The notes under the pieces are model-generated. The model was not told the origin of the DNA, did not search any database, and was given only the letters and a program-made list of their open reading frames with translations. Below are positions 54,533 to 63,150 of a stretch of 64,000 bases of DNA, in pieces. Each line of letters starts with the position of its first letter. The stretch's first letter is position 1. The position numbers and the translations under genes are program-made. The stretch covers positions 4,178,501 to 4,242,500 of the forward strand of contig NC_022524.1 of assembly GCF_000473245.1 (NCBI RefSeq). Direction: 5' to 3'. The DNA is from Bacillus infantis NRRL B-14911. GTDB lineage: Bacteria; Bacillota; Bacilli; Bacillales; Cytobacillaceae.

Positions 54533-54840
54533 CTGTCATTCCTCCTCACCAAGTTGAAAACACTTACAAATTCTAATTTCAGTATAGTAATAGAACAGGA
54601 AATGATTAATACAGACTTTTTCATTCAAGTGTGAAAATCGGTGTATGAATTCGGCCAGGGGGTCAGGTCCCTTGGCTCGTTTTCGCGGTGGAGCCAGGGG
54701 GTCTGGCCCCTTGGCTCGTTGGGTCAGATCCCTTGGCTCGTTTGGCAGGCGATAGGCCAGGTCTCTTTCCCAAGGTGCAGGATGGAAGCAGAAGAGGCTG
54801 CATATGTGTAAAAGGCTTGCCACCTGCGGCCACCGGGTAA

Positions 54841-54860
54841 TTAATCAAACGTTTGATTAA
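54841..54860. promoter_or_regulatory. 20-bp perfect palindrome
   Basis: TTAATCAAACGTTTGATTAA lies between the divergent dehydrogenase and small membrane-protein genes, inside the segment absent from repeat copy 1. It resembles LacI- or TetR-type operators; no such regulator is encoded in the window. Confidence 0.6.
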
Positions 54861-54983
54861 AGGCTAACTTGTATCCATATAAAACAGGCTGTAGTTATAT
54901 AACCAGACAAAAACTTAACAAGAAAGCTTTATCTAATCATATATAGAAGTGAGTGTGGAACTTTTATATAGAGGAGACTGAGG

Positions 54984-55214
54984 ATGAAGTGGGATCAAAT
55001 CAGAGAAAAGGGAAAAACAAGGTTTGTGCTTAAGTTCAGCCTTGGCATATCTATTCCTTTTTTAATTGATTACTATATAATCAAATTTCTTTTACAATCA
55101 TTTGAAATGGAACTTATACTTGCAGAGGGATTATTTACTTGGATCATTTGTTTGTTAACAGGAGGGGTCTTAGGTAATTACGCTTGGGGTAAATTGGAGA
55201 GGCACAGAGAATAA
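54984..55214 (+). CDS. Small two-helix membrane protein, intact copy
   Basis: 76 residues; ATG at 54984 behind GAGGAGACTGAGG. Charged N terminus (MKWDQIREKGKTRFVLKFSL) then two membrane helices (about 19-38 and 44-65) and a basic tail ending GKLERHRE. No family recognised. The related gene at 47397 has suffered a two-base frameshift, so this copy shows the original length. Confidence 0.6.
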   Translation: MKWDQIREKGKTRFVLKFSLGISIPFLIDYYIIKFLLQSFEMELILAEGLFTWIICLLTGGVLGNYAWGKLERHRE

Positions 55215-55511
55215 TAGGTCTTATCAAGCTGCCGCTAGTGGTATTTTAATGGTTCCAAAGAGCATGAGATAGGAAAACTTTAAGCCTGGACAATCAATAC
55301 TCTTACAATTAATTAAATCCTAGAAGGGAGAGGTAAAGGAGGAAACCGTTTCTGGTTTCCCCTGGCAAAAGGATTATTTCGAAAGATGACCTTACATTTA
55401 ATGAGCCCATTTTACAATCACTGTCTTACATACACAAAAAGGGAGAGCAAATCAACTCTGCCCCTTCCATGAAACAAATTTTGTGAAACAAGATTATTCG
55501 GGAGGTGCCTG

Positions 55512-56363
55512 TCACCTTTCAGCTGCCAGCAACAGCGCTCCAGTTATCCCCGCTTGGTCCCCAAGCCCCGGCTTCACGATATAATCCGCTAGTTCCGGCA
55601 ATGCAACATAATCTTTCATCAGCTCTGGCAGGTATTTGTAGATGGAGTCAAATACTTGCGACTGGTTCATGACGCCTCCGCCAAGGATGATTTTCTTTGG
55701 TGAGAGGATGAGGATGTATTGCATGAGTGCCTGGGCAAGATAGTATCCTTCAAGATCCCAGACCTCTTTACTGTTTACCAGATCTTTTCCTTTGGCTCCC
55801 CAGCGTTCTTCAATGGCTGGTCCTGCTGCAAGGCCTTCTAAGCAGTCGCGGTGATAAGGACATTTGCCCTGGTAAGAGTCAGCTGGATGACGGCGGAGCA
55901 GGATATGGCCCATTTCCGGATGGGAAAGGCCCTGAAGCAATTGCCCGTTTACCACGGCACCTGCCCCGATGCCTGTTCCCACTGTTATATAAAGGCAGCT
56001 GTCCAGCCCTTTAGCGGCACCCAGTCTCGCCTCGCCCAAAGCAGCAGCATTCACATCTGTGTTGAAGCCAACCGGCACACCGAACGCTTGTGAAATGGTT
56101 TCGACGAACGGGTAGTTTGTCCATGCCGTTTTCGGTGTGGATGTGATATAGCCGTACGTCGGGCTATCATGGTTTATATCTATCGGGCCAAAGGATCCGA
56201 TGCCAATGGCTTCAATATCATATTGCTTAAAAAATGAAATGGCAGCTGCCATGGTTTCTTCGGGTACAGTTGTCGGTATCTGGATAGAATCAGCAATCCT
56301 CCCGGTTTTATCTCCGACTGCACAGACAAATTTCGTACCGCCGGCTTCAATCGCTCCTAGCAT
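55512..56363 (-). CDS. gmuE: ROK-family sugar kinase (fructokinase/GmuE-like)
   Basis: 283 residues from the ATG at 56363 behind GGGGG; a longer frame overlapping the GntR gene is not used. ATP-binding IEAGGTKFVCAVGD, phosphate loop VGTGIGAGAVV, and the ROK zinc site HPEMGHILLRRHP plus CPYHRDCLEG. Relatives phosphorylate fructose or mannose at C6. It closes the GntR-kinase transcript; its TGA stop sits in TGACAGGCACC at the edge of repeat copy 2. Symbol by analogy to the B. subtilis gmu operon. Confidence 0.82.
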   Translation of the reverse strand: MLGAIEAGGTKFVCAVGDKTGRIADSIQIPTTVPEETMAAAISFFKQYDIEAIGIGSFGPIDINHDSPTYGYITSTPKTAWTNYPFVETISQAFGVPVGFNTDVNAAALGEARLGAAKGLDSCLYITVGTGIGAGAVVNGQLLQGLSHPEMGHILLRRHPADSYQGKCPYHRDCLEGLAAGPAIEERWGAKGKDLVNSKEVWDLEGYYLAQALMQYILILSPKKIILGGGVMNQSQVFDSIYKYLPELMKDYVALPELADYIVKPGLGDQAGITGALLLAAER

Positions 56364-56376
56364 ATTCATTCCCCCA

Positions 56377-57090
56377 TTACCTTTTAAAGTTGGCTGATGT
56401 GACTTCGAATTTATCATAGCGGTGCCTTGCAAATGAGTATTCGAAAGGAACCCCATTGTCCAGGAAGGCGACCTGTTCAACCTCGAGGATGGGATCATCA
56501 TCCTTGCATACCAGGTGTAGATGATCCAGTTCACCTGACTTGCTTGCCCTGATTTTTCGATGCGAACCGGCAATCGTCAGCCCCAATTTTATTCTAATAT
56601 GTTCATAGATGGAGCCCTGGAGGACATCATCATCAATTCCCCTGATCAGTGCAGCTGGCATATAAGTTTTTTCCAAAACATATGGTTCATCCGCAACAAG
56701 CCGCAAGCGGATAATATGATAAACCGGGGTTTTCTTGTCAATGGCCAGATGGGCAGCTACTTCATCATCAGGAAATTGGACTTCGAATTTGATGACCTTG
56801 CTCGTCACTTCTTTTCCTTGCAAAAGTCCCGTCAGGCCGATTGATTCATTGCTGACAACATTGACCCGGCTATTCTGGATGGCCGATTTCACAATAAATG
56901 TTCCATGTCCCCTTTTCCGGTACAGCAGCCCTTCAAGCACCAGGATATCCAGCGCCCGCTTCATCGTCATACGGCTGCAGCCGAATTCCTTTGCGAGTGT
57001 AATTTCGTCTGGAATCGGTTCATCTGGCGAATAAGAGACATTAATGATCCTCTGCCTGATTTCAGATGATATTGTTTCGTACTTGGTCAT
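56377..57090 (-). CDS. gmuR: GntR/HutC-family regulator of the beta-glycoside genes
   Basis: 237 residues. GntR winged helix at about 5-70 (EISSEIRQRI-type start, CSRMTMKRALDILVLEGLL) and UTRA effector domain from about 90. GGGTGG precedes the ATG, and a -10 TATAAT lies at 57131-57126. It probably represses the GH1 gene through the TGTCTAGACA site at 58810. Most like GmuR/TreR-type regulators sensing a disaccharide phosphate. Confidence 0.8.
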   Translation of the reverse strand: MTKYETISSEIRQRIINVSYSPDEPIPDEITLAKEFGCSRMTMKRALDILVLEGLLYRKRGHGTFIVKSAIQNSRVNVVSNESIGLTGLLQGKEVTSKVIKFEVQFPDDEVAAHLAIDKKTPVYHIIRLRLVADEPYVLEKTYMPAALIRGIDDDVLQGSIYEHIRIKLGLTIAGSHRKIRASKSGELDHLHLVCKDDDPILEVEQVAFLDNGVPFEYSFARHRYDKFEVTSANFKR

Positions 57091-57150
57091 AACGGATCCA
57101 CCCTGTTAAATAGATTCTCACTTTCATTATAAATGGATTCTGGTAAGTTA

Positions 57151-57183
57151 TCTAAAAAAGATGGTCATAGCGACCATCTTTTT
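57151..57183. terminator. Terminator between GH1 and GntR genes
   Basis: AAAAAGATGGTC pairs perfectly with GACCATCTTTTT over a five-base loop; functions in both directions. It makes the GH1 gene a separate transcript. Confidence 0.9.
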
Positions 57184-57191
57184 ATGCAAAA

Positions 57192-58601
57192 TCAGAAACC
57201 GTTTTTTTCAGACACAGCCTTAAACCACTTGCCGCTCTGCTTAATTGTTCGCTCCCCATCTTTATCTAGATTAACGGACACAAAACCGTAGCGGTTTTTA
57301 TAAGCATTGGACCATGACCAGTTATCCATGAACGTCCATAGATGATAGCCCCTTACATTGGATCCTTCCTGAATCGCTTTATGGACCCATTCTAGATGCC
57401 CTTTAATAAAATCTATCCTGTAATCATCCTGGATGATGCCATTTTCGTCCCGGAATTTTTCTTCTCCTTCAACGCCCATCCCGTTCTCGGAAATGAAGCA
57501 TTCAATGTTTCCATAGTTTTCCTTCAGGTTGATAAGGATATCATAGACACCTTTTTCGTAGATTTCCCAGCCGCGGTGAGGGTTCATTTTGCGGCCTGGC
57601 ATGACGTAATTATCAAAGAAACGTTCTGGCATAAATGGCGCTTCCGGATTCGGCAGATTTTCTTTTGCTTTTACGCGGCGCGGCTGATAGTAGTTCACGC
57701 CCAGGATATCAACAGTATTATTCTTGATAAGTTCCAGATCGCCTTCTTCCACAGTTGGAAGGAACCCTTCTTCCCTCAGCAGCTGAACGAGCTCCTCTGG
57801 AAATTCACCCTTAACGGAAGGATCAAGGAAAGAGCGGTTAAAGAATGCATCAGCGAGAACAGATGCTTTCAAATCAGCCGGATTCTGGCTACGCGGATAT
57901 GATGGCGTCAAATTCAGGATGATGCCGATCTTCCCATCCTGTTTTTGTTCTTTATAAGCCTTGATTGCCTTGGCGCTTGATAGAATGGTATGGTATCCCA
58001 CCTGGACAGCTTTGCCGAAATTGATTTCGTTTGGATAGTGGAAATCATAGAGGTAGCCGCCTTCAACCGGTACGATCGGTTCATTGTGGGTAAACCATTT
58101 TTTCACACGGTCCCCGAACAGCTCAAAGCAGACTTTTGCATATTCCTCATAAGCATCGACCACTTCACGATTTGCCCAGCCGCCGATCTTCTGCAGCTCC
58201 ATCGGCATATCAAAGTGGAACAGATTCACAAAAGGCTCTATATCATTATCAATCAATTCATTGATGACATGATTGTAAAATTCAACAGCCTTATCATTCA
58301 CCTCACCTTTTCCTTCCGGGATCAGCCTTGACCATGAGATGGACAGGCGGAAAGAATTGTGGCCGATTTCCTTCATCAGCCTGATATCTTCTTTATATTT
58401 ATAATAGAATTGGGATGTTTTCTCTGGCCCTACACCATTAAAGAAACGGTTTGGCTCTGTTTCATACCAGTGGTCCCAGATGTTTTTCCCTTTGCCATCA
58501 ACATCAGCCGCACCCTCTGTCTGGGTCGCGGAAGCAGAAGAGCCCCACCAGAATCCTTCCGGAAATGGATATTGAATTTCATTCTCGCTATGATTAGACA
58601 T
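57192..58601 (-). CDS. gmuD: GH1 6-phospho-beta-glycosidase
   Basis: 469 residues, normal GH1 length. FPEGFWWGSSASATQTEGA opens the barrel; the acid/base glutamate is in WFTHNEPIVP and the nucleophile in ECFISENGMG. A YGFVSVNLD end with conserved lysine nearby fits 6-phospho-sugar recognition. Cytosolic; it hydrolyses PTS-imported phosphorylated disaccharides such as cellobiose or mannobiose phosphate. Closest in arrangement to GmuD of the glucomannan operon. ATG with GGAGAG upstream. Confidence 0.85.
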   Translation of the reverse strand: MSNHSENEIQYPFPEGFWWGSSASATQTEGAADVDGKGKNIWDHWYETEPNRFFNGVGPEKTSQFYYKYKEDIRLMKEIGHNSFRLSISWSRLIPEGKGEVNDKAVEFYNHVINELIDNDIEPFVNLFHFDMPMELQKIGGWANREVVDAYEEYAKVCFELFGDRVKKWFTHNEPIVPVEGGYLYDFHYPNEINFGKAVQVGYHTILSSAKAIKAYKEQKQDGKIGIILNLTPSYPRSQNPADLKASVLADAFFNRSFLDPSVKGEFPEELVQLLREEGFLPTVEEGDLELIKNNTVDILGVNYYQPRRVKAKENLPNPEAPFMPERFFDNYVMPGRKMNPHRGWEIYEKGVYDILINLKENYGNIECFISENGMGVEGEEKFRDENGIIQDDYRIDFIKGHLEWVHKAIQEGSNVRGYHLWTFMDNWSWSNAYKNRYGFVSVNLDKDGERTIKQSGKWFKAVSEKNGF

Positions 58602-58786
58602 ATGATTCTCTCCTTTTGTGTTTGTAAAAGATACAAGGGCAGAAGTCCCGGCCCAGCAAAGGATGTTTTGCTTTTTCCGTCACTCTGCCCTATCGGTTAT
58701 TAACTCAAATGGAAATCCCTGAAGTGATTTTTTTATGATGTCAGACTCTCTATTTTTTACAGTCAGCTTTCTAACTAATTTACATA

Positions 58787-58819
58787 ATTTTATAAAAATA
58801 ATAGTTATTTGTCTAGACA
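58787..58819 (-). promoter_or_regulatory. GH1 promoter with GntR-type operator
   Basis: Minus strand -35 TAGACA (58815-58810), 17-bp spacer, -10 TAAAAT (58792-58787). The 10-bp palindrome TGTCTAGACA (58810-58819) overlaps the -35, as expected for a HutC-type repressor; compare the GTCTAGAC core of DasR/NagR sites. Confidence 0.7.
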
Positions 58820-58848
58820 TTTAAATCAAAAGTATAAATATTAAAAAA

Positions 58849-58873
58849 AGACCGTCCTGGAACCGGACGGTCT
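58849..58873 (-). terminator. Terminator of manP
   Basis: Minus strand AGACCGTCC pairs with GGACGGTCT over a seven-base loop, followed by seven T. Confidence 0.93.
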
Positions 58874-58879
58874 AATCTC

Positions 58880-60820
58880 TTATTGAATTTCTTCAAGCAG
58901 CTGATACGCCTGCTCTTTAGACTCAGCTTTTAGCAGCTGTTCGCGGAATTCATCATCCATCAGTTTGCGCGACAGCATCTGCAGGATTTTCAGATGGGCA
59001 TCGCCGGCTGCCTGTTCGGGCACGGCAATCATGAAGATCAGCTTGGCATCTGTGCCGTCAAGGCTGGACCAGTCCACACCTTCCCGCTTGATGCCAAAAG
59101 CAACGGCGGGGCGTTTGACTGCGTTTGATTTTCCGTGCGGAATGGCAATATTCATCCCCAATCCAGTAGAACTCTGTGCCTCACGGTTAAGGATTGCTTG
59201 CTTGTACGCTTCTTTCGAGCTTAGTACACCTGCTGCATCAAAGCGTTCAATCAGTTCATCAATGACATCATCACGCGCTTCACCTTCTAGGCTGATGTCA
59301 ATCAGTTCAACGCTAGTAATGTCAGTCAGTTTCCGGATTTCTGCATTTTCCTGCTTTTCTACTGCAGCTTGTACAGATTCTTCAGGAACTGCGCTGCCTT
59401 CTGCGCCGGCAAGAGCTGGGACAGGGGCACCTTCAACATTCTTCTTCAGTGCAGTAACCATCAGGGCAGTCACGACAGCACCAGCAATAGCAGCAACAAA
59501 GAACATCAGGACATTGTCGACGGCTCCAAGGACAGCTACAATCGGTCCGCCGTGCGCTACGCGGTCTCCAACCTGGGAGATCATGGCGATAACCGACCCA
59601 ACCATGGAACCAGTGACAATGCTGGGAATAACGCGCAGCGGATCCTGCGCTGCAAATGGAATCGCACCCTCTGTGATTCCAAAAAGACCCATCGTAAAGG
59701 AGGCTTTTCCTGCTTCCCTTTCAGTTTGCGTAAACTTTCGCTTGTTAACAAAAGTTGCCAGGCCGAGCCCGATTGGCGGGATACAGATGGCCACCGCAAT
59801 CGGGCCCATGATTTCATAGTTTCCTTCCGCAATCATGGCAGAGCCGAACAGGAAGGCCACTTTGTTGAAGGGACCGCCCATGTCGACCGCAATCATAGCG
59901 CCAAGGATAAGTGCCAATACAATTGAGCTTCCTCCCTGCATGCTGCTGAGGAGATCGGTTAAGCTTTCGAATACTTGTGCAACTGGAGCACCAATAACAT
60001 AGATGAACAATAAACCAACAATGACAGACGAGAGAATCGGGATAAAAATGATGGGCATAACAGGCTGTACGGCTTTAGGCACCTTGAGCTTCTTAATAGC
60101 CAGAGCCACATATCCTGCCAGGAACCCGGCAATGATGCCGCCGATGAATCCTGCACCTGCTTCACTTCCATAAAAGCTTCCGTTCGCAGCAATATAACCG
60201 CCGATCATACCCGGCACAAGCCCCGGACGGTCTGCAATGCTGACAGCAATGAAACCTGCTAGGATAGGAACCATGAACATAAAGGCAGTCGCACCAAGGC
60301 TTTCAACCTGCTTCCAGATGGAATCCTCAGGAATGACGATTCCCCCAAGTGTCTGTTCCCCGCCAAGTGTAAGTGCAAGGGCGATCAGAAGTCCTCCGAC
60401 AACGATGAATGGAACCATATAAGAAACACCACTCATCAGATGCTTATAAATAGGGTTTTCCTTCTGTTTCTTGGCAGCGCCTTCATTTTTGGCCAGTTCC
60501 GGCTTATAAATTGGGGCGTCTCCAATCTGAATCCTTTTGATCAGCTCCTCCGGCTTGCGGATACCATCCTGAACGCCGGTGACAATCACTCTTTTTCCAG
60601 CAAAACGGTCTTTAGGAACCTCCTTGTCTGCTGCAATGATGATGCCGTCTGCTTCGGCAATATCCTGTTCAGTTAAAGCGTTCTCTACACCGATCGAACC
60701 TTGCGTCTCTACTTTCATTTCAACGCCGAGCACTTCGCCTGCCTTTTGCAGGTTCTCGGCAGCCATATACGTATGGGCAATGCCGACCGGGCAAGCTGTG
60801 ACAGCCAATATCTTCGCCAT
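58880..60820 (-). CDS. manP: PTS fructose-family EIIBCA, mannose-type (ManP)
   Basis: 646 residues with domain order B-C-A as in B. subtilis ManP. EIIB at about 1-100 (VTACPVGIAHTYMAAENL with the phospho-cysteine at 9), EIIC at about 120-475 (YMVPFIVVGGLLIALAL, DMGGPFNKVAF, GITEGAIPFAAQDPLR), EIIA at about 500-646 (NIAIPHGKSNAVKRP with the phospho-histidine). It imports and phosphorylates mannose or a related hexose. Own promoter region with cre and a long palindrome upstream; AGGAGG before the ATG. Neighbouring manR and manA support mannose. Confidence 0.88.
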   Translation of the reverse strand: MAKILAVTACPVGIAHTYMAAENLQKAGEVLGVEMKVETQGSIGVENALTEQDIAEADGIIIAADKEVPKDRFAGKRVIVTGVQDGIRKPEELIKRIQIGDAPIYKPELAKNEGAAKKQKENPIYKHLMSGVSYMVPFIVVGGLLIALALTLGGEQTLGGIVIPEDSIWKQVESLGATAFMFMVPILAGFIAVSIADRPGLVPGMIGGYIAANGSFYGSEAGAGFIGGIIAGFLAGYVALAIKKLKVPKAVQPVMPIIFIPILSSVIVGLLFIYVIGAPVAQVFESLTDLLSSMQGGSSIVLALILGAMIAVDMGGPFNKVAFLFGSAMIAEGNYEIMGPIAVAICIPPIGLGLATFVNKRKFTQTEREAGKASFTMGLFGITEGAIPFAAQDPLRVIPSIVTGSMVGSVIAMISQVGDRVAHGGPIVAVLGAVDNVLMFFVAAIAGAVVTALMVTALKKNVEGAPVPALAGAEGSAVPEESVQAAVEKQENAEIRKLTDITSVELIDISLEGEARDDVIDELIERFDAAGVLSSKEAYKQAILNREAQSSTGLGMNIAIPHGKSNAVKRPAVAFGIKREGVDWSSLDGTDAKLIFMIAVPEQAAGDAHLKILQMLSRKLMDDEFREQLLKAESKEQAYQLLEEIQ

Positions 60821-60850
60821 ATCTAAAACCTCCTGGTTAAAAAAATCTGT

Positions 60851-60870
60851 TGTAATCGCTTACCATTATA
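60851..60870 (-). promoter_or_regulatory. manP -10 region and cre site
   Basis: Minus strand TATAAT at 60870-60865 is followed at once by GGTAAGCGATTACA (60864-60851), which fits the CcpA cre consensus at 13 of 14 positions. The -35 region has no good match, as expected for an activator-dependent promoter. Confidence 0.75.
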
Positions 60871-60902
60871 ATAAACCCTCCCTCATGCCTATATTTTTCG
60901 GA

Positions 60903-60927
60903 TTTTTACCGGAGACTCCGGTAAAAA
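60903..60927. promoter_or_regulatory. 25-bp palindrome upstream of the manP promoter
   Basis: TTTTTACCGGAG and its exact reverse complement flank one central base. It lies 33 bases upstream of the -10, where an activator such as ManR would bind. It could also form a U-tailed hairpin after manR. Confidence 0.6.
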
Positions 60928-60935
60928 GGAATTAT

Positions 60936-60970
60936 TAAAAAAAGCAGCGGGCTTTCGCTCCGCTGCTTTT
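60936..60970 (-). terminator. Terminator of manR
   Basis: Minus strand AAAGCAGCGG pairs with CCGCTGCTTT over a nine-base loop, followed by further T; it starts within bases of the stop codon. Confidence 0.92.
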
Positions 60971-62893
60971 TTATTGTTGTTTAAGCATTTTTAAAAATTC
61001 TGCCGCATTTCCGGCTGACACCAGTTCATGGACAGCAGCAGGCGACTCGCTCAATGAAGCGATCTTCCCGATGATCCTCCGGATGTCACGCTGATTTTCT
61101 TTTGCAACGGCAAGCAGAAATACGAGTGAAACCTTTTCGGAGCCCCACTCGAGCGGCTGATCCAGTATTGCCGCTGCGATCGCCGTCCTGCTGATCATGG
61201 ATGGATCTCCATGCGGGATGCTAATACCCCCGCCAATGGCAGTGGCCGAGTTCCTTTCACGGTTCACCGTGCTGTGAATGAACTCTTTTGCAGCATAGCC
61301 TTTTTGATAGAGGGCCATTGCCAGCATTTCAACAACCTCATACCGATGCTCTTTTTTTACATGGAGAAAAATCAGATCCTCTTCCATAAGATCAGCAAAA
61401 GACTCTTCCCGGCCTTCCGTCTTGCCAGTACGAAGATTGTCCACAAATTGGCTCAGCCTCTCCTTATCCTCCTGCCCAAATAGGGGAGAAATCTGGATAT
61501 AGCCAGTCCCTGCTTTTTCAAGGGGGACGGTTGAAATGATAAAATCAGGATGATGTTTTTCCAGCGCTTCTGCCACTTCGGCCTTGCCGATGCAAGCGGC
61601 AATTTCAATGGCAGCATACTGCTGCTCAATCTTTGCTTCAAGCAGGTGTGACATACCGATGCCCATATGGCAGACAATGATGGCCCGCTTCTTTTCAATA
61701 TTTCTTTTTCCTTCAAGCCTTTCAATCGAGGCCTGAAAATGAAGGACGATATAGGCTGCTTCATCCTCCGGGATGCTGATATGGAATCCTTCCCTGATAT
61801 CGTCGAGCGCCAGGATGACCATGCTGAACATATAAGGATACATTCTTTTAATATTGGCGAGAAGCGGGTTGGTGATTGGAAAACCGTAATGAATACGGCT
61901 GATGACCGAGTGCATATGCACGGCTAGCCCGCTCGCAAGGATATGGTCATTCCCAAACGGAAACAATGTCAGCTTTTCCATTCTTTCGATGAGCAGCTGA
62001 ACAACATGCTCTGCCTTCTCATCCTGGATCAATGCAGACTCAGCCTCTTCTGAACGTTTGGCACTGATAAAATGCCAGGTATAATACACAATTTCTGCTT
62101 CCGGGAAGGATAACTGGAAAGAATCTGCCAGCCTGGTGAAAAAAGCAGAGGCATACTCATATTCTTTCCGCAGTGCTATTTTTTCCATTTCGGCGGGCTC
62201 AACGAAAACAGGCGCCCTCTGCCTGGTTCTTTTGATCATAATGAGTGCATGGACCACAAGGCTGTCGAGTGCTTCATCCGTAAACCGGATTGATTCATTG
62301 TTCTGTATCTCTTTAAGCGCTTTGCGGACAATGTCAATTTCATACGGCTGGAAAAGGTCCAAAACTGGATTTTTGCCAATGCCGCCTGAAGGAATTAGCC
62401 CGGACAGATGAGCCAGAGCATTCCGCTTATTGAGTTCCGTCCCTTCAATAAGATGTCCAAGCCGCTGCCTGGAAACAAGCAATAAGTCAAACCGCTCGAG
62501 CCACTGGGCAATAACTTCAAGGTCCTTCTTGAGGGAAGCGTTAGGGACAAAATACCGTTCTGCCCAATATTTTAAAGTAATGGCATTCCCGCTTGTCAGA
62601 AGCTGAAAAGCCATCTCAAACAATCGCTCTTCCATTGTTTTTGAATCATCCGAGAAAAGGCTCTGCAGTATTTCTGAACGTGCGGCCTCATCAATCTCAA
62701 TGAAGATGCCAACTCCCGGCTTGCGGATGAGGTTTGTTCCTTCATACTGACCGAGGTAATCCTCGATCCGGTCCAAATCATTCCTGACCGTCTTCTCCAC
62801 ACAGCCAAGCTGCCCGGACAAATCCTTTATCTGCAGAGCACCTTCCTCATGAAGAAGCAATATCCTCAGAAGCTCCTTTTGTCTATTTGTCAT
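60971..62893 (-). CDS. manR: PRD transcription activator of the mannose PTS (ManR type)
   Basis: 640 residues from the ATG at 62893 (AGGTGG upstream). N-terminal helix-turn-helix (about 20-45, LQIKDLSGQLGCVEKTVRND), a second DNA-binding region, two PRDs (about 180-395), an EIIB-like domain with VCHMGIGMSHLLEAKI at about 405, and a C-terminal EIIA-like domain with GGGISIPHGDPS carrying the phospho-histidine. It is adjacent to manP and, as in B. subtilis, should activate manP when mannose is present and EI/HPr phosphorylation allows. Confidence 0.9.
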   Translation of the reverse strand: MTNRQKELLRILLLHEEGALQIKDLSGQLGCVEKTVRNDLDRIEDYLGQYEGTNLIRKPGVGIFIEIDEAARSEILQSLFSDDSKTMEERLFEMAFQLLTSGNAITLKYWAERYFVPNASLKKDLEVIAQWLERFDLLLVSRQRLGHLIEGTELNKRNALAHLSGLIPSGGIGKNPVLDLFQPYEIDIVRKALKEIQNNESIRFTDEALDSLVVHALIMIKRTRQRAPVFVEPAEMEKIALRKEYEYASAFFTRLADSFQLSFPEAEIVYYTWHFISAKRSEEAESALIQDEKAEHVVQLLIERMEKLTLFPFGNDHILASGLAVHMHSVISRIHYGFPITNPLLANIKRMYPYMFSMVILALDDIREGFHISIPEDEAAYIVLHFQASIERLEGKRNIEKKRAIIVCHMGIGMSHLLEAKIEQQYAAIEIAACIGKAEVAEALEKHHPDFIISTVPLEKAGTGYIQISPLFGQEDKERLSQFVDNLRTGKTEGREESFADLMEEDLIFLHVKKEHRYEVVEMLAMALYQKGYAAKEFIHSTVNRERNSATAIGGGISIPHGDPSMISRTAIAAAILDQPLEWGSEKVSLVFLLAVAKENQRDIRRIIGKIASLSESPAAVHELVSAGNAAEFLKMLKQQ

Positions 62894-63039
62894 GCTGCCA
62901 CCTGCCAACTATTGAATAATTAAAAGTGTAGCCTCACTGGGTCGGGGAATCAAGACTTTATGGGTGTGGAGGATGTCTTAGTTTTTGAGCGAAAAAAAAA
63001 ACCTCTATAAGATTGGGCTGGGTGTAAGACACGATTTGG

Positions 63040-63150
63040 GCCATGGGACCTGTCCCCCTGGCTCTTCCGGGCGAAAAAAAGCCCCTATCAGGATAGGGGC
63101 ATAGGGGCTGGGCATAGTTTGCTTCAAGGGATCTGTCCCTCTGGCTCATA
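63040..63150. repeat. Two GAGCCA-type stem-loop repeats around the manA 3' end
   Basis: GGCCATGGGACCTGTCCCCC followed by TGGCTC at about 63040-63064 and CAAGGGATCTGTCCCTCTGG followed by CTC at about 63125-63147. They match units at 47193, 54653 and 54691. The manA stop codon TGA is the first triplet of the second unit (minus strand TGAGCCAGAGGG). The interval 62894-63145 holds no gene. Confidence 0.6.
63074..63100 (-). terminator. Terminator of manA
   Basis: Minus strand GCCCCTATC pairs with GATAGGGGC over a two- to four-base loop, followed by seven T. Confidence 0.92.

Larger units (their letters stand above)
54654..55514 (+). repeat. Direct repeat copy 2, right flank of the sorbitol cassette
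   Basis: Aligns to 47191-47786 in the same orientation. It starts with three CCTTGGCTCGTT units, carries a 20-bp palindrome and an intact small membrane gene, and ends GTGAAACAAGATTATTCGGG plus GGTGCCTGTCACC. It contains about 66 and 130 bases missing from copy 1. The stretch 55215-55511 holds no further gene. Confidence 0.85.

Noticed and set aside
54536-54848. Two short minus-strand frames with AKGPDPLA-type repeats
   Set aside because: They are translations of the tandem CCTTGGCTCGTT repeat units, lack ribosome sites and overlap the dehydrogenase leader.
54841-54860. cre (CcpA) site
   Set aside because: Only the central bases fit; the outer positions of TGWAANCGNTNWCA do not match on either strand.
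58965-59819. A 284-codon plus-strand frame opposite manP
   Set aside because: It is the antisense shadow of the conserved EIIC/EIIA coding sequence with serine/threonine-rich low-complexity translation and no start signals.
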